A DNA stretch of 64,000 bases from Bacillota bacterium (GTDB lineage Bacteria; Bacillota; Bacilli; Alicyclobacillales; SLC66): NCBI GenBank assembly GCA_026627345.1, contig JAPNUP010000182.1, positions 1 to 64,000 of the forward strand, read 5' to 3'. Made by a program: the position numbers and the translations under genes. Below the pieces are notes generated by a model. The model worked only from the letters and a program-made list of their open reading frames with translations. It was not told where the DNA came from and ran no database searches. Every line of letters begins with the position of its first letter. Position 1 is the stretch's first letter. Of the stretch, positions 33,847 through 42,616 are shown piece after piece.

Positions 33847-35169
33847 ATGGCCAAAGGCGTACCTCTCATTGACGTCAAAGACATCACCAAAGATTTCGAA
33901 GGAACTGGCGGCGCCCGTTTCCGCGTGCTCAGTGACATCGATCTACAGATCTGCGAAGGCGACTTTATCGCCTTACTCGGACCTTCGGGTTCCGGGAAGT
34001 CGACGCTCCTACGGATCATCGCAGGCCTTGCTCGACCGACGTCCGGTCAAGTACTCTATCGCGGCCAGCCTTTTTCAGGCACCAACCCTGGCGTCAGCAT
34101 GGTATTTCAGTCGTTTGCACTGTTCCCATGGCTCACTGTCCTCGAAAATGTAGAGTTAGGTCTGCGCTACGCCCCCCTTAGTCGCCAAGAAAAGCGCGAT
34201 AAAGCCGTCGCGGCCATCGACATGATCGGACTCGACGGATTCGAAGGCGCCTACCCTAAGGAACTCAGTGGCGGCATGCGTCAACGCGTCGGCTTGGGTC
34301 GTGCGCTTGTCATGGAACCTGATATTTTGCTGATGGATGAGCCTTTTTCGGCACTCGATGTCCTCACCGCTGAGAACCTCAAGCGCGACTTGCTCGAACT
34401 TTGGCAAATGGGCCAGATCCCGACCAAAGCGATCGTTCTCGTCACGCACGGTATTGAAGAGGCCGTGTATATGGCGGATCGCGCGCTGATTCTCTCGCGC
34501 GATCCCGCGCGCATCGTCAGCAGTGTGGCCATCACCTTACCACACTGGCGAGATCGCAAGTCAGACCCATTTACCCGTCTCGTGGATGAACTATATTCGA
34601 TCCTCACTCAACACAAAGATGCGCGGCAGACCCCGCTAGAAGAGGCGAGCGTACAATCGCCGCGGAAAATGACCTTGATTCCCAATGTGGCAGCAGGCGC
34701 TGTGACTGGCTTCATCGAACTGGTCGATGACCTTGGCGGAAAAGTCGACGTGTATAAGATTGGCGAATCCCTGGCACTAGACCTGGAGGATATCTTGCCG
34801 ATCGTCGAGACATGCCGCATCTTTCAGTTTGCAACCGTCACATCGGGTGACTTCGAACTCACCGAGATCGGCCGTCAACTCGCTGATGCCACGGTGCTAG
34901 AACGCAAAACGATGTTTCGCGACCAAGCCTTACGCCATGTGCCTTTTATGGAGCGCGTGCTGTGGGTACTCGAAAGTAAGCGCAATGGTCAGATGCCGCG
35001 CGAGTTTTTTCTGGAAATCCTGCAAAAGAGTCTGGGCAAAGAAGACGCCGAGACACAACTCGATACCCTGATTACGTGGGGGCGTTACGTCGAGCTGTTC
35101 GCTTACGATGAAGACTCCAAACTCTTTTACTTAGAAGAGTCCGATGCGACAGACGGAACATCAGAGTAG
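33847..35169 (+). CDS. ABC ATPase with a C-terminal AAA-associated domain
   Basis: The 440-residue product has an ABC domain (1-250) with Walker A GPSGSGKST, Q loop FQSF, signature LSGGMRQR, Walker B ILLMDEP and H-loop VTHG. Residues about 275-430 form an extra AAA-associated domain (GFIELVDDLGGKVDVYKI, then an ELTEIGRQLADA helix). Nitrate/taurine-type ATPases are usually near 260 residues, so the tail is a notable addition. AAGGAG lies 10 bases before ATG 33847. Third gene of the DedA operon. Confidence 0.92.
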   Translation: MAKGVPLIDVKDITKDFEGTGGARFRVLSDIDLQICEGDFIALLGPSGSGKSTLLRIIAGLARPTSGQVLYRGQPFSGTNPGVSMVFQSFALFPWLTVLENVELGLRYAPLSRQEKRDKAVAAIDMIGLDGFEGAYPKELSGGMRQRVGLGRALVMEPDILLMDEPFSALDVLTAENLKRDLLELWQMGQIPTKAIVLVTHGIEEAVYMADRALILSRDPARIVSSVAITLPHWRDRKSDPFTRLVDELYSILTQHKDARQTPLEEASVQSPRKMTLIPNVAAGAVTGFIELVDDLGGKVDVYKIGESLALDLEDILPIVETCRIFQFATVTSGDFELTEIGRQLADATVLERKTMFRDQALRHVPFMERVLWVLESKRNGQMPREFFLEILQKSLGKEDAETQLDTLITWGRYVELFAYDEDSKLFYLEESDATDGTSE

Positions 35170-35218
35170 TCCTGAACCCTAGTGAGGCCTTGTGCCCCGC
35201 CAGATGGCGACCGGTTTG

Positions 35219-35227
35219 TGGTATAAT
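35219..35227 (+). promoter_or_regulatory. extended -10 promoter of the bacilliredoxin gene
   Basis: TGGTATAAT at 35219-35227 is a perfect extended -10, with no clear -35, and lies 41 bases before the start codon. Confidence 0.6.
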
Positions 35228-35268
35228 GAAGGAAGTTCAAAGGCACGATTAACGGGAGGTCATTGGCG

Positions 35269-35697
35269 ATGGCATACGACTCACCTATGTTTTTAGAAAT
35301 CATTGAACCGATGCGTGAAGAACTGACGCGTGTAGGCTTCGAGGAGCTACGTACGCCAGAAGCTGTCGACGAGGCGTTTGCCCGTAGTGGCTTGACCATG
35401 TGTGTGGTCAACTCGATCTGTGGTTGTGCAGCTGGCATTGCGCGACCAGCAGTGGCAGAAGCGATCACCCACGGTCCGAAGCCTGATCATCTGGTCACCG
35501 TTTTTGCCGGACAAGACGTGGAGTCCACGAAGAAAGCACGTTCCTACTTCACTGGGCGTCCCGCTTCGTCTCCATCGATCGCACTGCTCAAGGACGGTCA
35601 GTTCGTCTATCTGATGGAACGCCATCAGATCGAAGGACATAGCAGTGAAGACGTGACCGCGGGCTTGGTTGCAGCTCTCGAGAAATTTAGCTCCTAA
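35269..35697 (+). CDS. bacilliredoxin, BrxA/BrxB family
   Basis: Bacilliredoxins remove bacillithiol from mixed disulfides on proteins. The 142-residue product has the CGC motif at Cys51-Gly52-Cys53 in VVNSICGCAAG, followed by FAGQDVESTKKARSYF and the PSSPSIAL-like region. GGGAGGT lies 8 bases upstream of ATG 35269. The presence implies a bacillithiol-using member of the Bacilli. Confidence 0.95.
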   Translation: MAYDSPMFLEIIEPMREELTRVGFEELRTPEAVDEAFARSGLTMCVVNSICGCAAGIARPAVAEAITHGPKPDHLVTVFAGQDVESTKKARSYFTGRPASSPSIALLKDGQFVYLMERHQIEGHSSEDVTAGLVAALEKFSS

Positions 35698-35713
35698 GCA
35701 TAACTTGGTCATC

Positions 35714-35775
35714 GAAGCGGCCTGTGAGGACTTACGCACACCTGGTGTTGGCGTAGCGTCCACGCAGGCTGCTTC
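35714..35775. terminator. nested hairpin between convergent genes
   Basis: The 11-base arms GAAGCGGCCTG (35714-35724) and CAGGCTGCTTC (35765-35775) pair with one G-T pair and enclose a smaller ACGC/GCGT hairpin. It lies between the bacilliredoxin and thpR ends, so it may act as a bidirectional terminator, but no T run follows. Confidence 0.45.
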
Positions 35776-35794
35776 ATGCGTGCCAAACGCTTGC

Positions 35795-36343
35795 CTACGT
35801 GATCGGTTGACTCTCTAAAGGCAGGTCGGCGAACGGTTTCCAGCCCCCCGTTTGCCGGCGGTAGACGCGCACTGCGCGAACGGTGAATGCGGACATGTTC
35901 GCCGCAAGATCAGTTGCCGACTGGCGTATCTCGTCCATCTGCGCAAGCGGTGTGCCGAAAGACTCCATCGCCAGTGTCAGATGCGGATGAAAAGGACGTT
36001 GCTCGACCTGAAACGGCCAGCCGTGTAGTTGCGTCAGCCTTTGCGTCGCGCTGTACAAGGCGTCACGCAACCGCAAAGCGTTCGCCCCGTCTTCGAGTCG
36101 CAAGAACAAAACTCGCTTGCCAAAAGCGTCCGGCGCGCCGAGTTGCAAGGCAAATGGCGCCTCCGTGTTGCAGACTTCTTGCATCGCCTCTAGCCACCAC
36201 TCTGGTTGCGGGACTTCCATCGGCGGCACGAGTGTCACGTGTGGTTCGATGTGACGCACGAGTCTCCCCGGATAGCTCGCGCGGAGCGCGTCAATCCTAT
36301 TCTTGAGCTCGTCTGGAACGGCTATGCCTGCAAAGAACCGCAT
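35795..36343 (-). CDS. thpR: RNA 2',3'-cyclic phosphodiesterase (2H family)
   Basis: The 182-residue product has two HxTL motifs, HVTL at about 35-38 and HLTL at about 121-124, spaced as in the 2H phosphoesterase fold, and [13 protein letters not shown] at the start. It opens 2',3'-cyclic RNA ends, and some members ligate 2'-5' RNA. ATG 36343 follows AAGAGGTG by 6 bases. Confidence 0.9.
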   Translation of the reverse strand: MRFFAGIAVPDELKNRIDALRASYPGRLVRHIEPHVTLVPPMEVPQPEWWLEAMQEVCNTEAPFALQLGAPDAFGKRVLFLRLEDGANALRLRDALYSATQRLTQLHGWPFQVEQRPFHPHLTLAMESFGTPLAQMDEIRQSATDLAANMSAFTVRAVRVYRRQTGGWKPFADLPLESQPIT

Positions 36344-36413
36344 ACGCAACACCTCTTTCTGTCGGCTTTCATTACTCCCCTACGCAGTACACACGAAACA
36401 GGAGGCGATGCAC

Positions 36414-37616
36414 ATGTCCAGTCATGAAATCATAGCGCAGACCGATAAGCTAGGCGCACATAATTACCATCCTCTGCCGATCGTCATTAGTAAAGCCGAG
36501 GGCATCTGGGTATACGATCCGGAAGGTAATCGCTACATGGACATGTTAAGCGCTTATTCCGCTGTTAATCAAGGGCACAGGCACCCGCGGATTATTGCGG
36601 CGCTCAAAGATCAGGCGGACCGCGTGACGCTTACTTCCCGGGCTTTTTACAGTGATCAGCTAGGCCCTTTCTACGAAAAGCTGGCGGCGCTTGTCAATAA
36701 AGACATGATTTTGCCGATGAATACGGGTGCTGAGGCTGTCGAGACAGCGGTCAAGGCTGTACGTCGCTATGCGTACGATGTCAAAGGAGTGCCAGACAAC
36801 GAGGCGGAAATTATCGTCTGCGAAGGCAATTTCCACGGGCGCACCCTAGCGGCGATCTCGATGTCGTCTAGCCCTGAGTATCAACGCGGCTTTGGCCCCT
36901 TGGCCCCAGGCTTCGTGGTCATCCCTTATGGGGACATCGAGGCACTGAAAGCGGCGATCACACCGCGGACAGCGGCCCTGCTGATCGAACCGATTCAAGG
37001 GGAAGCTGGCATCGTGATTCCACCAAGTGGCTTTTTGAAAGCGGCTTACGAGCTGTGCCACGCGAATAACGTGTTGTTCGCAGCCGATGAGATCCAGTCC
37101 GGATTCGGTCGCACGGGCAAGATGTTCGCGTGTGACTGGGAAGGTGTCGTCCCGGATGTCTACATCCTCGGCAAGGCTTTGGGCGGCGGCGTGATGCCGA
37201 TCTCCGCAGTGGCTGCAAACCGCGACATTCTCGGTGTATTTGAGCCAGGCTCGCACGGCTCTACTTTCGGGGGAAATCCCTTAGCCTGCGCCTGTGCGAT
37301 CGCGGCACTAGAAGTGCTCGAGGATGAAAAGTTGGCTGAGCGTTCGCGTGAACTCGGTGAATACTTCCTGAAACAACTGCAAATGATCGACAACGATGAC
37401 ATCGTTGAAGTTCGCGGCAGAGGTCTGTTTGTTGGCGTTGAACTGAAAAGCAAGGCCCGTCCGTATTGTGAAGCGCTAAAGGAACGCGGGATTTTGTGCA
37501 AGGAGACGCATGACAATGTGATTCGCTTCGCCCCGCCGCTCGTGATTACCAGAGCTGAACTCGATGGAGCCCTGCAGGAAATTCAAGCGGTTCTTGCAGC
37601 AAGCGTCACGGCCTAA
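36414..37616 (+). CDS. rocD: ornithine aminotransferase
   Basis: This PLP enzyme transfers the delta-amino group of ornithine to 2-oxoglutarate. The 400-residue product has [26 protein letters not shown] (PLP phosphate site), [25 protein letters not shown] and the PLP lysine in [12 protein letters not shown] 36414 has AGGAGG 8 bases upstream; the frame extends upstream but without signal. The transglycosylase gene begins 5 bases after the stop. Confidence 0.95.
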   Translation: MSSHEIIAQTDKLGAHNYHPLPIVISKAEGIWVYDPEGNRYMDMLSAYSAVNQGHRHPRIIAALKDQADRVTLTSRAFYSDQLGPFYEKLAALVNKDMILPMNTGAEAVETAVKAVRRYAYDVKGVPDNEAEIIVCEGNFHGRTLAAISMSSSPEYQRGFGPLAPGFVVIPYGDIEALKAAITPRTAALLIEPIQGEAGIVIPPSGFLKAAYELCHANNVLFAADEIQSGFGRTGKMFACDWEGVVPDVYILGKALGGGVMPISAVAANRDILGVFEPGSHGSTFGGNPLACACAIAALEVLEDEKLAERSRELGEYFLKQLQMIDNDDIVEVRGRGLFVGVELKSKARPYCEALKERGILCKETHDNVIRFAPPLVITRAELDGALQEIQAVLAASVTA

Positions 37617-37621
37617 TACCT

Positions 37622-38329
37622 ATGAGACGTGCCCTACGGGCTATTCGCGGTCTCTTCATCGTAGCGGTGATCGCCGCCATCGGCGCAGTGATCTACATGG
37701 CGACCGTCTGGAATCCTGGGATGCCAGAACTACTGGTAGCGCGGGTCAACCGGATAGCAACCGCTCATGGTGGGTATACGCCGCTTGATAAGATCCCGAA
37801 CTTTTTACAACGGGCTGTGATCGCGACGGAGGATCGCAGTTTCTACCAAAATGACGGGATCGATTTTGAAGGGATCGCGAGGGCATTAGTAGTTGACGCG
37901 ATTCATATGAAGCCAGTACAAGGGGCAAGCACCATCACGGAACAGTTGGTCAAAGATATCTTTTTGACCGACAATAAAACGATTCAGCGTAAACTCAAGC
38001 AGATTGCGCTTGCAGTGATGATCAGTAAATCGATGAGCAAAAATGAGGTCTTATCCCTTTACTTAAACGAAGTCTATCTCGGCAACGGCGCCTACGGCGT
38101 CGGGCAGGCAGCCGAATTGTACTTTGGTCGGAATATCTCACAGTTGTCCCCTGCCCAGTGCGCTTTGCTGGCGGGATTGCCACAAGCACCGAGCGCCTAC
38201 GATCCACTGATCCACCTTGCCATGGCCAAACAGCGTCAGTGGGAAGTGTTAGAGAGTATGGTGAGCGCTCACGATCTGAGCCAAGCCGCGGCCGCTGCGA
38301 TCGCGAAGGCGCCACTCTATCTGGAGTGA
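37622..38329 (+). CDS. monofunctional peptidoglycan glycosyltransferase (GT51)
   Basis: The 235-residue product has a TM anchor at about 10-30 and a GT51 domain with ATEDRSFYQNDGID (catalytic Glu), GASTITEQLVKDIFL and an LSLYLNEVYLGNGAYG motif. No transpeptidase domain follows, so it is MtgA-like and polymerises lipid II outside the membrane. There is no clear ribosome site of its own; coupling to rocD is likely, although a cell-wall enzyme is an odd partner for rocD. The end overlaps a convergent small gene. Confidence 0.92.
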   Translation: MRRALRAIRGLFIVAVIAAIGAVIYMATVWNPGMPELLVARVNRIATAHGGYTPLDKIPNFLQRAVIATEDRSFYQNDGIDFEGIARALVVDAIHMKPVQGASTITEQLVKDIFLTDNKTIQRKLKQIALAVMISKSMSKNEVLSLYLNEVYLGNGAYGVGQAAELYFGRNISQLSPAQCALLAGLPQAPSAYDPLIHLAMAKQRQWEVLESMVSAHDLSQAAAAAIAKAPLYLE

Positions 38330-38339
38330 CGCCTTCGCG
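38302..38339. terminator. hairpin overlapping convergent gene ends
   Basis: CGCGAAGGCG (38302-38311) and CGCCTTCGCG (38330-38339) form a perfect 10-base outer stem, with an inner CACT/AGTG. It spans the last codons of the GT51 gene and of the small minus-strand ORF. Confidence 0.55.
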
Positions 38340-38472
38340 TGACTTCTTTCGTGATGGGAAGTCTGCGACCGTGTCCCACGCGAATGTACCACTGTCCTTC
38401 CTGGGACACAAAAAACCGCACGCCGAGCCACTTGCCTGGAGACCACACTTCAATCACAGATGATGTATGCAT
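38317..38472 (-). CDS. small hypothetical protein (51 residues)
   Basis: A short open frame starts at ATG 38472 after a GGGGGGG tract 8 bases upstream. It encodes a basic, aromatic-rich peptide with WSPGKWLGVRFFV, then GQWYIRVGHGRRLPITKE and a terminal Arg cluster (TRRRHSR). No family recognised. Its composition and ribosome site look real, and its stop lies inside the convergent GT51 gene end. Small size means annotation pipelines could miss it. Confidence 0.5.
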   Translation of the reverse strand: MHTSSVIEVWSPGKWLGVRFFVSQEGQWYIRVGHGRRLPITKEVTRRRHSR

Positions 38473-38635
38473 GGATTACGCCCCCCCGCTCGTAGCATAA
38501 CAGCAACGAACGCAAGAGCCTGTCGAACGAAGAGGGCCGCTTGCTCGATTTGTCGAGCCCACTCGGCCTTTCCGGTGCAGGTTCGACAGCGGGTGCATAG
38601 CGTATGGCGAATCTCGCTGCCGTCGTGCTATTCTA
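38473..38635. other. structured intergenic region upstream of cheA
   Basis: No convincing gene is seen. The outer arms CTGTCGAAC (38520-38528) and GTTCGACAG (38581-38589) enclose GAGGGCCG/CGGCCTTT and an inner GCTCGA-TTTG-TCGAGC hairpin. The outer arms each contain a TGTCGAA match to the Spo0A box. Confidence 0.5.
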
Positions 38636-38644
38636 TGGTACAAT
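38636..38644 (+). promoter_or_regulatory. extended -10 promoter before cheA
   Basis: TGGTACAAT fits the TGn extended -10 pattern; no clear -35 is seen. It lies 72 bases before the cheA start. Confidence 0.45.
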
Positions 38645-38716
38645 GTGTAAGCCTATCGGAGTCGACACTAAAGATGTCCCCAGAGAATGCGCCTTTTGTA
38701 AAACGAGGTGTAAGCC

Positions 38717-40681
38717 ATGACGCCAGAATATCTGGACATGTTTATAGATGAAACGAGACAACACCTGCGCGCCTTTTCTGACAGCATGATCGAGATGGAA
38801 AGAACGCAAGACCCATCAGCGATCGCCGTATTATTTCGCGCTGCCCACACCATCAAAGGCATGGCCATGACGATGGACTTTACGCAGATGGGCAACTTGA
38901 CCCATCAAGCCGAGAGCGTACTAGACGGAGTACGCACCGGGCAGTTGGAGATCTCCCATGAGTTGATTGACGCCCTTTTACAGACGCTTGATACGTTGGA
39001 AGCGATTCTGGATCAGATCGAACGCACAGGTGCTGAAGGAACGGTGGACGTAGCATCCACACTGGCACAGCTCGCTTTTGTCCGCACCGGTGGAGGCGAT
39101 CAGTCTACCACTGGCGCCACGGCGCCTGCTATTGCTGCCTCTTCCGTGACTCACCACCACCTCGCCTACGAAGACCATGTACGAACAGCGATCGCCACTG
39201 CACTTTCGCAAGGATTGCACGTGTATGAGGTGCAGGTTTCGCTGGCGGCCACCTGTCAGATGAAGGCCGCCCGTTGCTTCATTCTCTTTGCCGCTTTGGG
39301 CGGACAAGACCATCTACTGGTCACAGACCCTCCTATGCAGCGCATCGAACAAGAAGACTTTGCCGACAAGATCGCGTTCATCGTATGGAGTGAAGAGACC
39401 GTCATTTCGTTTCGCGAGACGATCGAACGAGTTCCAGAGATCTCAATTGCTCAGCTTTTAGAATGGGACGAAACGGGACTTTCAGAGTCGCAAGCGACAA
39501 GTGTAGATACACCCACCGCGGCCGAAAAAGAAGCCAGTACTGCTGCCCGCAAACACACACATGCTGTTCGCGTAGACACCAGTAAATTGGACGAACTGAT
39601 GAATCTGGTCTCAGAGTGTGCGGCTTACAAGACGCACCTAGAACAGATCAGCCTCCAGGTGAATCACGCTGAGTTGTCTGATACTGTCACTCAATTGAGT
39701 CACCTCTCATCCGCGCTTCAATCCCTGCTCTTGTCTATTCGTATGGTGCCGGTAGAGGCGGTGTTTCAACGCTTTCCCCGCATGGTCCGCGACACAGCGC
39801 TACGTCTTGGCAAGGAGGTGGACTTCATCACAACAGGCTGGGATACTCATCTCGATCGCACGGTGATCGAGGAGATTGGGGATCCGATCATGCACATGTT
39901 GCGTAACTCCCTTGATCACGGGTTGGAACCGACCGAGGAGCGTATTCGTGTAGGAAAATCACCTGCAGGACGCATCGAGCTCAGCGCTTATACTTCAGGC
40001 AATGATGTGTTCATCGAAGTGGCAGATGACGGACGCGGCATCGATCGGGAGCGTGTGTTGCAAAAGGCCGTCGAGCGTGGACTGATCAGCCCCGGTCAAC
40101 CATTGCGGGATCATGAGGTCGATCGATTGCTGTTTGCACCCGGTTTTTCAACAGCGGAAGCCGTCAGCGACCTATCCGGCCGTGGGGTCGGTCTGGACGT
40201 CGTTCATAGCAAGATTGAGTCTTTATCCGGCAAGATCGAGATTCACAGCAAATTTGGCGTGGGCACTCGCTTCGTCATCCGTCTACCGCTTACACTCGCC
40301 GTGACAGACGGCCTGTTGGTGCGCATCGGGGCGCTACCTTACGTGATTCCGATCAACAGCATCGTCGAGACTAATCGCGTAGGTACGTTGTATGAAGATC
40401 ACGGCCGCATCTTTACCCTGTGGCGCGAGCGCAATGTGCCTGTCGTTCTTGTACGCTCAGTGTTTCATGAAGGAGACCGCACGCCATCGCCTTATCTCGT
40501 GATCGTCCAACAAGGCGACGACATCATCGCGCTGGCAGTGGATGATCTCTTGGGTCAAACTGAAGTTGTGGTCAAACCACTTGATGCGTACCTGAAAGTG
40601 ATTCCCTATTATGCAGGCGCCACTATCCTCGCAGACGGACAAGTAGCACTCATTCTAGATGTTCATTCCTTTTTCCAATAG
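38717..40681 (+). CDS. cheA: chemotaxis histidine kinase CheA
   Basis: The 654-residue product has a P1 Hpt domain with phospho-acceptor His44 in LFRAAHTIKGMA, a P2-like segment at about 150-250, a dimerisation region, HATPase_c with HMLRNSLDHGLEP, DDGRGI and GRGVGLDVV, and a C-terminal CheW-like domain (about 520-650). All key residues look intact. GAGGTG is 6 bases before ATG 38717. The next gene is cheW. No cheY, cheB, cheR or receptor is encoded in the window. Confidence 0.95.
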   Translation: MTPEYLDMFIDETRQHLRAFSDSMIEMERTQDPSAIAVLFRAAHTIKGMAMTMDFTQMGNLTHQAESVLDGVRTGQLEISHELIDALLQTLDTLEAILDQIERTGAEGTVDVASTLAQLAFVRTGGGDQSTTGATAPAIAASSVTHHHLAYEDHVRTAIATALSQGLHVYEVQVSLAATCQMKAARCFILFAALGGQDHLLVTDPPMQRIEQEDFADKIAFIVWSEETVISFRETIERVPEISIAQLLEWDETGLSESQATSVDTPTAAEKEASTAARKHTHAVRVDTSKLDELMNLVSECAAYKTHLEQISLQVNHAELSDTVTQLSHLSSALQSLLLSIRMVPVEAVFQRFPRMVRDTALRLGKEVDFITTGWDTHLDRTVIEEIGDPIMHMLRNSLDHGLEPTEERIRVGKSPAGRIELSAYTSGNDVFIEVADDGRGIDRERVLQKAVERGLISPGQPLRDHEVDRLLFAPGFSTAEAVSDLSGRGVGLDVVHSKIESLSGKIEIHSKFGVGTRFVIRLPLTLAVTDGLLVRIGALPYVIPINSIVETNRVGTLYEDHGRIFTLWRERNVPVVLVRSVFHEGDRTPSPYLVIVQQGDDIIALAVDDLLGQTEVVVKPLDAYLKVIPYYAGATILADGQVALILDVHSFFQ

Positions 40682-40693
40682 GGGGATTGCACT

Positions 40694-41077
40694 GTGGGTC
40701 AACAATTTGTGACGTTTGGCCTGTCCGAGAAAACCTATGCCATCCCGATCGAAGATGTGCGCGCCATCGAACGGGTGTCAACCATCCGACCCGTCCCCGG
40801 TGCTTATGCCGCCATCGTAGGCGTGATGAACCTGCGGGGTAGCCTTTTGACCGTAGCGGATCTGCACATCGTGTTCAATCTAGCGCCGCAGCCGCTCACA
40901 GAGAAGACACGGCTGCTCGTGATCGATTCCGTCGGCTTTCTCATTGACGAAACCTTCTCGGTGGTGGAGACGGAAACGGACGAGGAAGCCTCATCGCAGA
41001 CAGTAGGAATGACAGCCGTCGGCCGGGACATCTGCTTTGTACAGGCAGAGCCATTACTCACAGCGCTCCGGCCCTAA
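40694..41077 (+). CDS. cheW: chemotaxis coupling protein CheW
   Basis: The 127-residue product is a single CheW SH3-like domain: TFGLSEKTYAIPIEDVRAIE at the start, PGAYAAIVGVMNLRG in the middle. It would couple CheA to receptors. GTG 40694 follows GGGGGA by 7 bases, 12 bases after cheA. The product ends 9 bases from the convergent hemY gene. Confidence 0.93.
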   Translation: MGQQFVTFGLSEKTYAIPIEDVRAIERVSTIRPVPGAYAAIVGVMNLRGSLLTVADLHIVFNLAPQPLTEKTRLLVIDSVGFLIDETFSVVETETDEEASSQTVGMTAVGRDICFVQAEPLLTALRP

Positions 41078-41086
41078 CCTTTAAGA

Positions 41087-42616
41087 TCACGAGTCAGCGC
41101 GCACAGTTCGTTCGTCAAACAGTCGCTTGGCCGCCTGCTCTCCTTGCTCTATACAGTCCGGGATGCCCACGCCGCCTGCATAGGCGGCACCTGCAAGTGC
41201 CAGACCGGGAAAGGTCTGCGTCGCTCTCCCGAGCAAGGCTTGCACCCGTTCCCTGTGCCCTACGTCATACTGCGGCATGGCATGCGGCCAGCGGGTGATG
41301 ACGATGTCATAAGGCCTTGCTTCACCGATGGTGTCCCCCATCAGAACTGCCAAGTCTTCCTGCACCTGGCGCTTGATCTCGTCGTCATCGGCCGACACGA
41401 TGTCTGCCGCCTCGCTTCTGCCGACAAACGCCCGTAGCGCGATGACCTCGTCGGACAAACTGGTGGGCCACTTGGCGGATAGCCAAGTCACGGCGGTCAC
41501 AGTCATTTGCTCACGTCGTGGCACGACGAACCCAGACCCCTGCGGCATAGAGGCCAAGTCTTTGGCACGATACAGAAGCAACACGGTAGCCACCGAGGCA
41601 TAGCGAATCGCACGTAGCTGCGCGCTTACCTCTGGGTGTTCGAGGAGATCTGCTGTGACATAGGCAGGTGTGGCCAGCACGATCGCGTCATAGTCCCTTG
41701 CACTGCCATCCTCAGTCGACACACGATAATAAGGCGTCTCACGCAAAGACACACTCTGCCGCTCTAGCGACGAGACTTTCACACCGACTTGCAAATCTGC
41801 GCCGAGCGCGATCAGTCTCGATTCAAGCGCTTCTACCAGCGTTTCAAGACCCGATCTCAGCGTGAGAAAGACACTCGCAGGCGGCACTACTCCCGTGCCC
41901 ACTGCCTTTCCTTGCATCGCGATCGACCGCGATAATGGCGCAGACGTAGCGGCGGCTTGAGCATTTGCCAGACGAGCTTGCATGCCACGTAACACGCTAC
42001 CATGCGTTCGCTCCATCACCCGAAACTCAGGAAAGGTCGCCAACAGGCTCAAGTCCTCTGAGCGCCCGCCATAGATGCCAGACATCACGGCGTCCGCGAT
42101 GCGATCCACCATCTCGTCGCCAAAACGTCTGACCAAAAAAGCGCGAATAGACTCATCACCATCCGGAGAACCATCTGGCATCTCGAGATCCATCAGTGCT
42201 CGCCGCTTACCTTGTTCAGAGAGAAACGGCGAGGACAGAATGCCTTCTTCCCACACTGGTATCCCCATATACGTACCGCTTGGAAAAGGATGCAACTGAC
42301 GATCGGCAACCAACCACGTCTGTTTGGCCTGCGGGCCCGTGCCCACCCACTCGCGGTCCAAACCAAGCTTGCGGCACAAACGCATCACAGGGTCTTTGCG
42401 GGCCAAAAAAGAGTCCGCCCCGAGCTCAAGCGTCCCTTCGTCTCGATGCAAGGTCTGTACTTTGCCCCCTAGACGCCTTGTACTCTCATAGAGCGTCACT
42501 GCGATGCGTTGACCGGCCGCTTCTGCAAGTTCGATCGCTTGTAAAGCGGCAGATAGGCCGGTTACGCCACCGCCAACAACTGCCAAACGCCAAATGCCAG
42601 CGGAAGGCGTACTCAT
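41087..42616 (-). CDS. hemY: protoporphyrinogen/coproporphyrinogen III oxidase
   Basis: In Gram-positives this FAD enzyme oxidises coproporphyrinogen III to coproporphyrin III (also named CgoX). The 509-residue product has the N-terminal FAD fold VVGGGVTGLSAA and RRLGGKVQT, then GTLELGADSFLA, and a C-terminal GLALAGAAYAGGVGIPDCIEQG. ATG 42616 overlaps the hemH stop (ATGA) and has ACGGAGG 7 bases upstream. Third gene of hemE-hemH-hemY. Confidence 0.95.
   Translation of the reverse strand: MSTPSAGIWRLAVVGGGVTGLSAALQAIELAEAAGQRIAVTLYESTRRLGGKVQTLHRDEGTLELGADSFLARKDPVMRLCRKLGLDREWVGTGPQAKQTWLVADRQLHPFPSGTYMGIPVWEEGILSSPFLSEQGKRRALMDLEMPDGSPDGDESIRAFLVRRFGDEMVDRIADAVMSGIYGGRSEDLSLLATFPEFRVMERTHGSVLRGMQARLANAQAAATSAPLSRSIAMQGKAVGTGVVPPASVFLTLRSGLETLVEALESRLIALGADLQVGVKVSSLERQSVSLRETPYYRVSTEDGSARDYDAIVLATPAYVTADLLEHPEVSAQLRAIRYASVATVLLLYRAKDLASMPQGSGFVVPRREQMTVTAVTWLSAKWPTSLSDEVIALRAFVGRSEAADIVSADDDEIKRQVQEDLAVLMGDTIGEARPYDIVITRWPHAMPQYDVGHRERVQALLGRATQTFPGLALAGAAYAGGVGIPDCIEQGEQAAKRLFDERTVRADS

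Noticed and set aside
38022-38453. 143-residue minus-strand frame over the GT51 gene
   Set aside because: Antisense to the conserved transglycosylase and in a different frame from the credible small ORF at 38317-38472.
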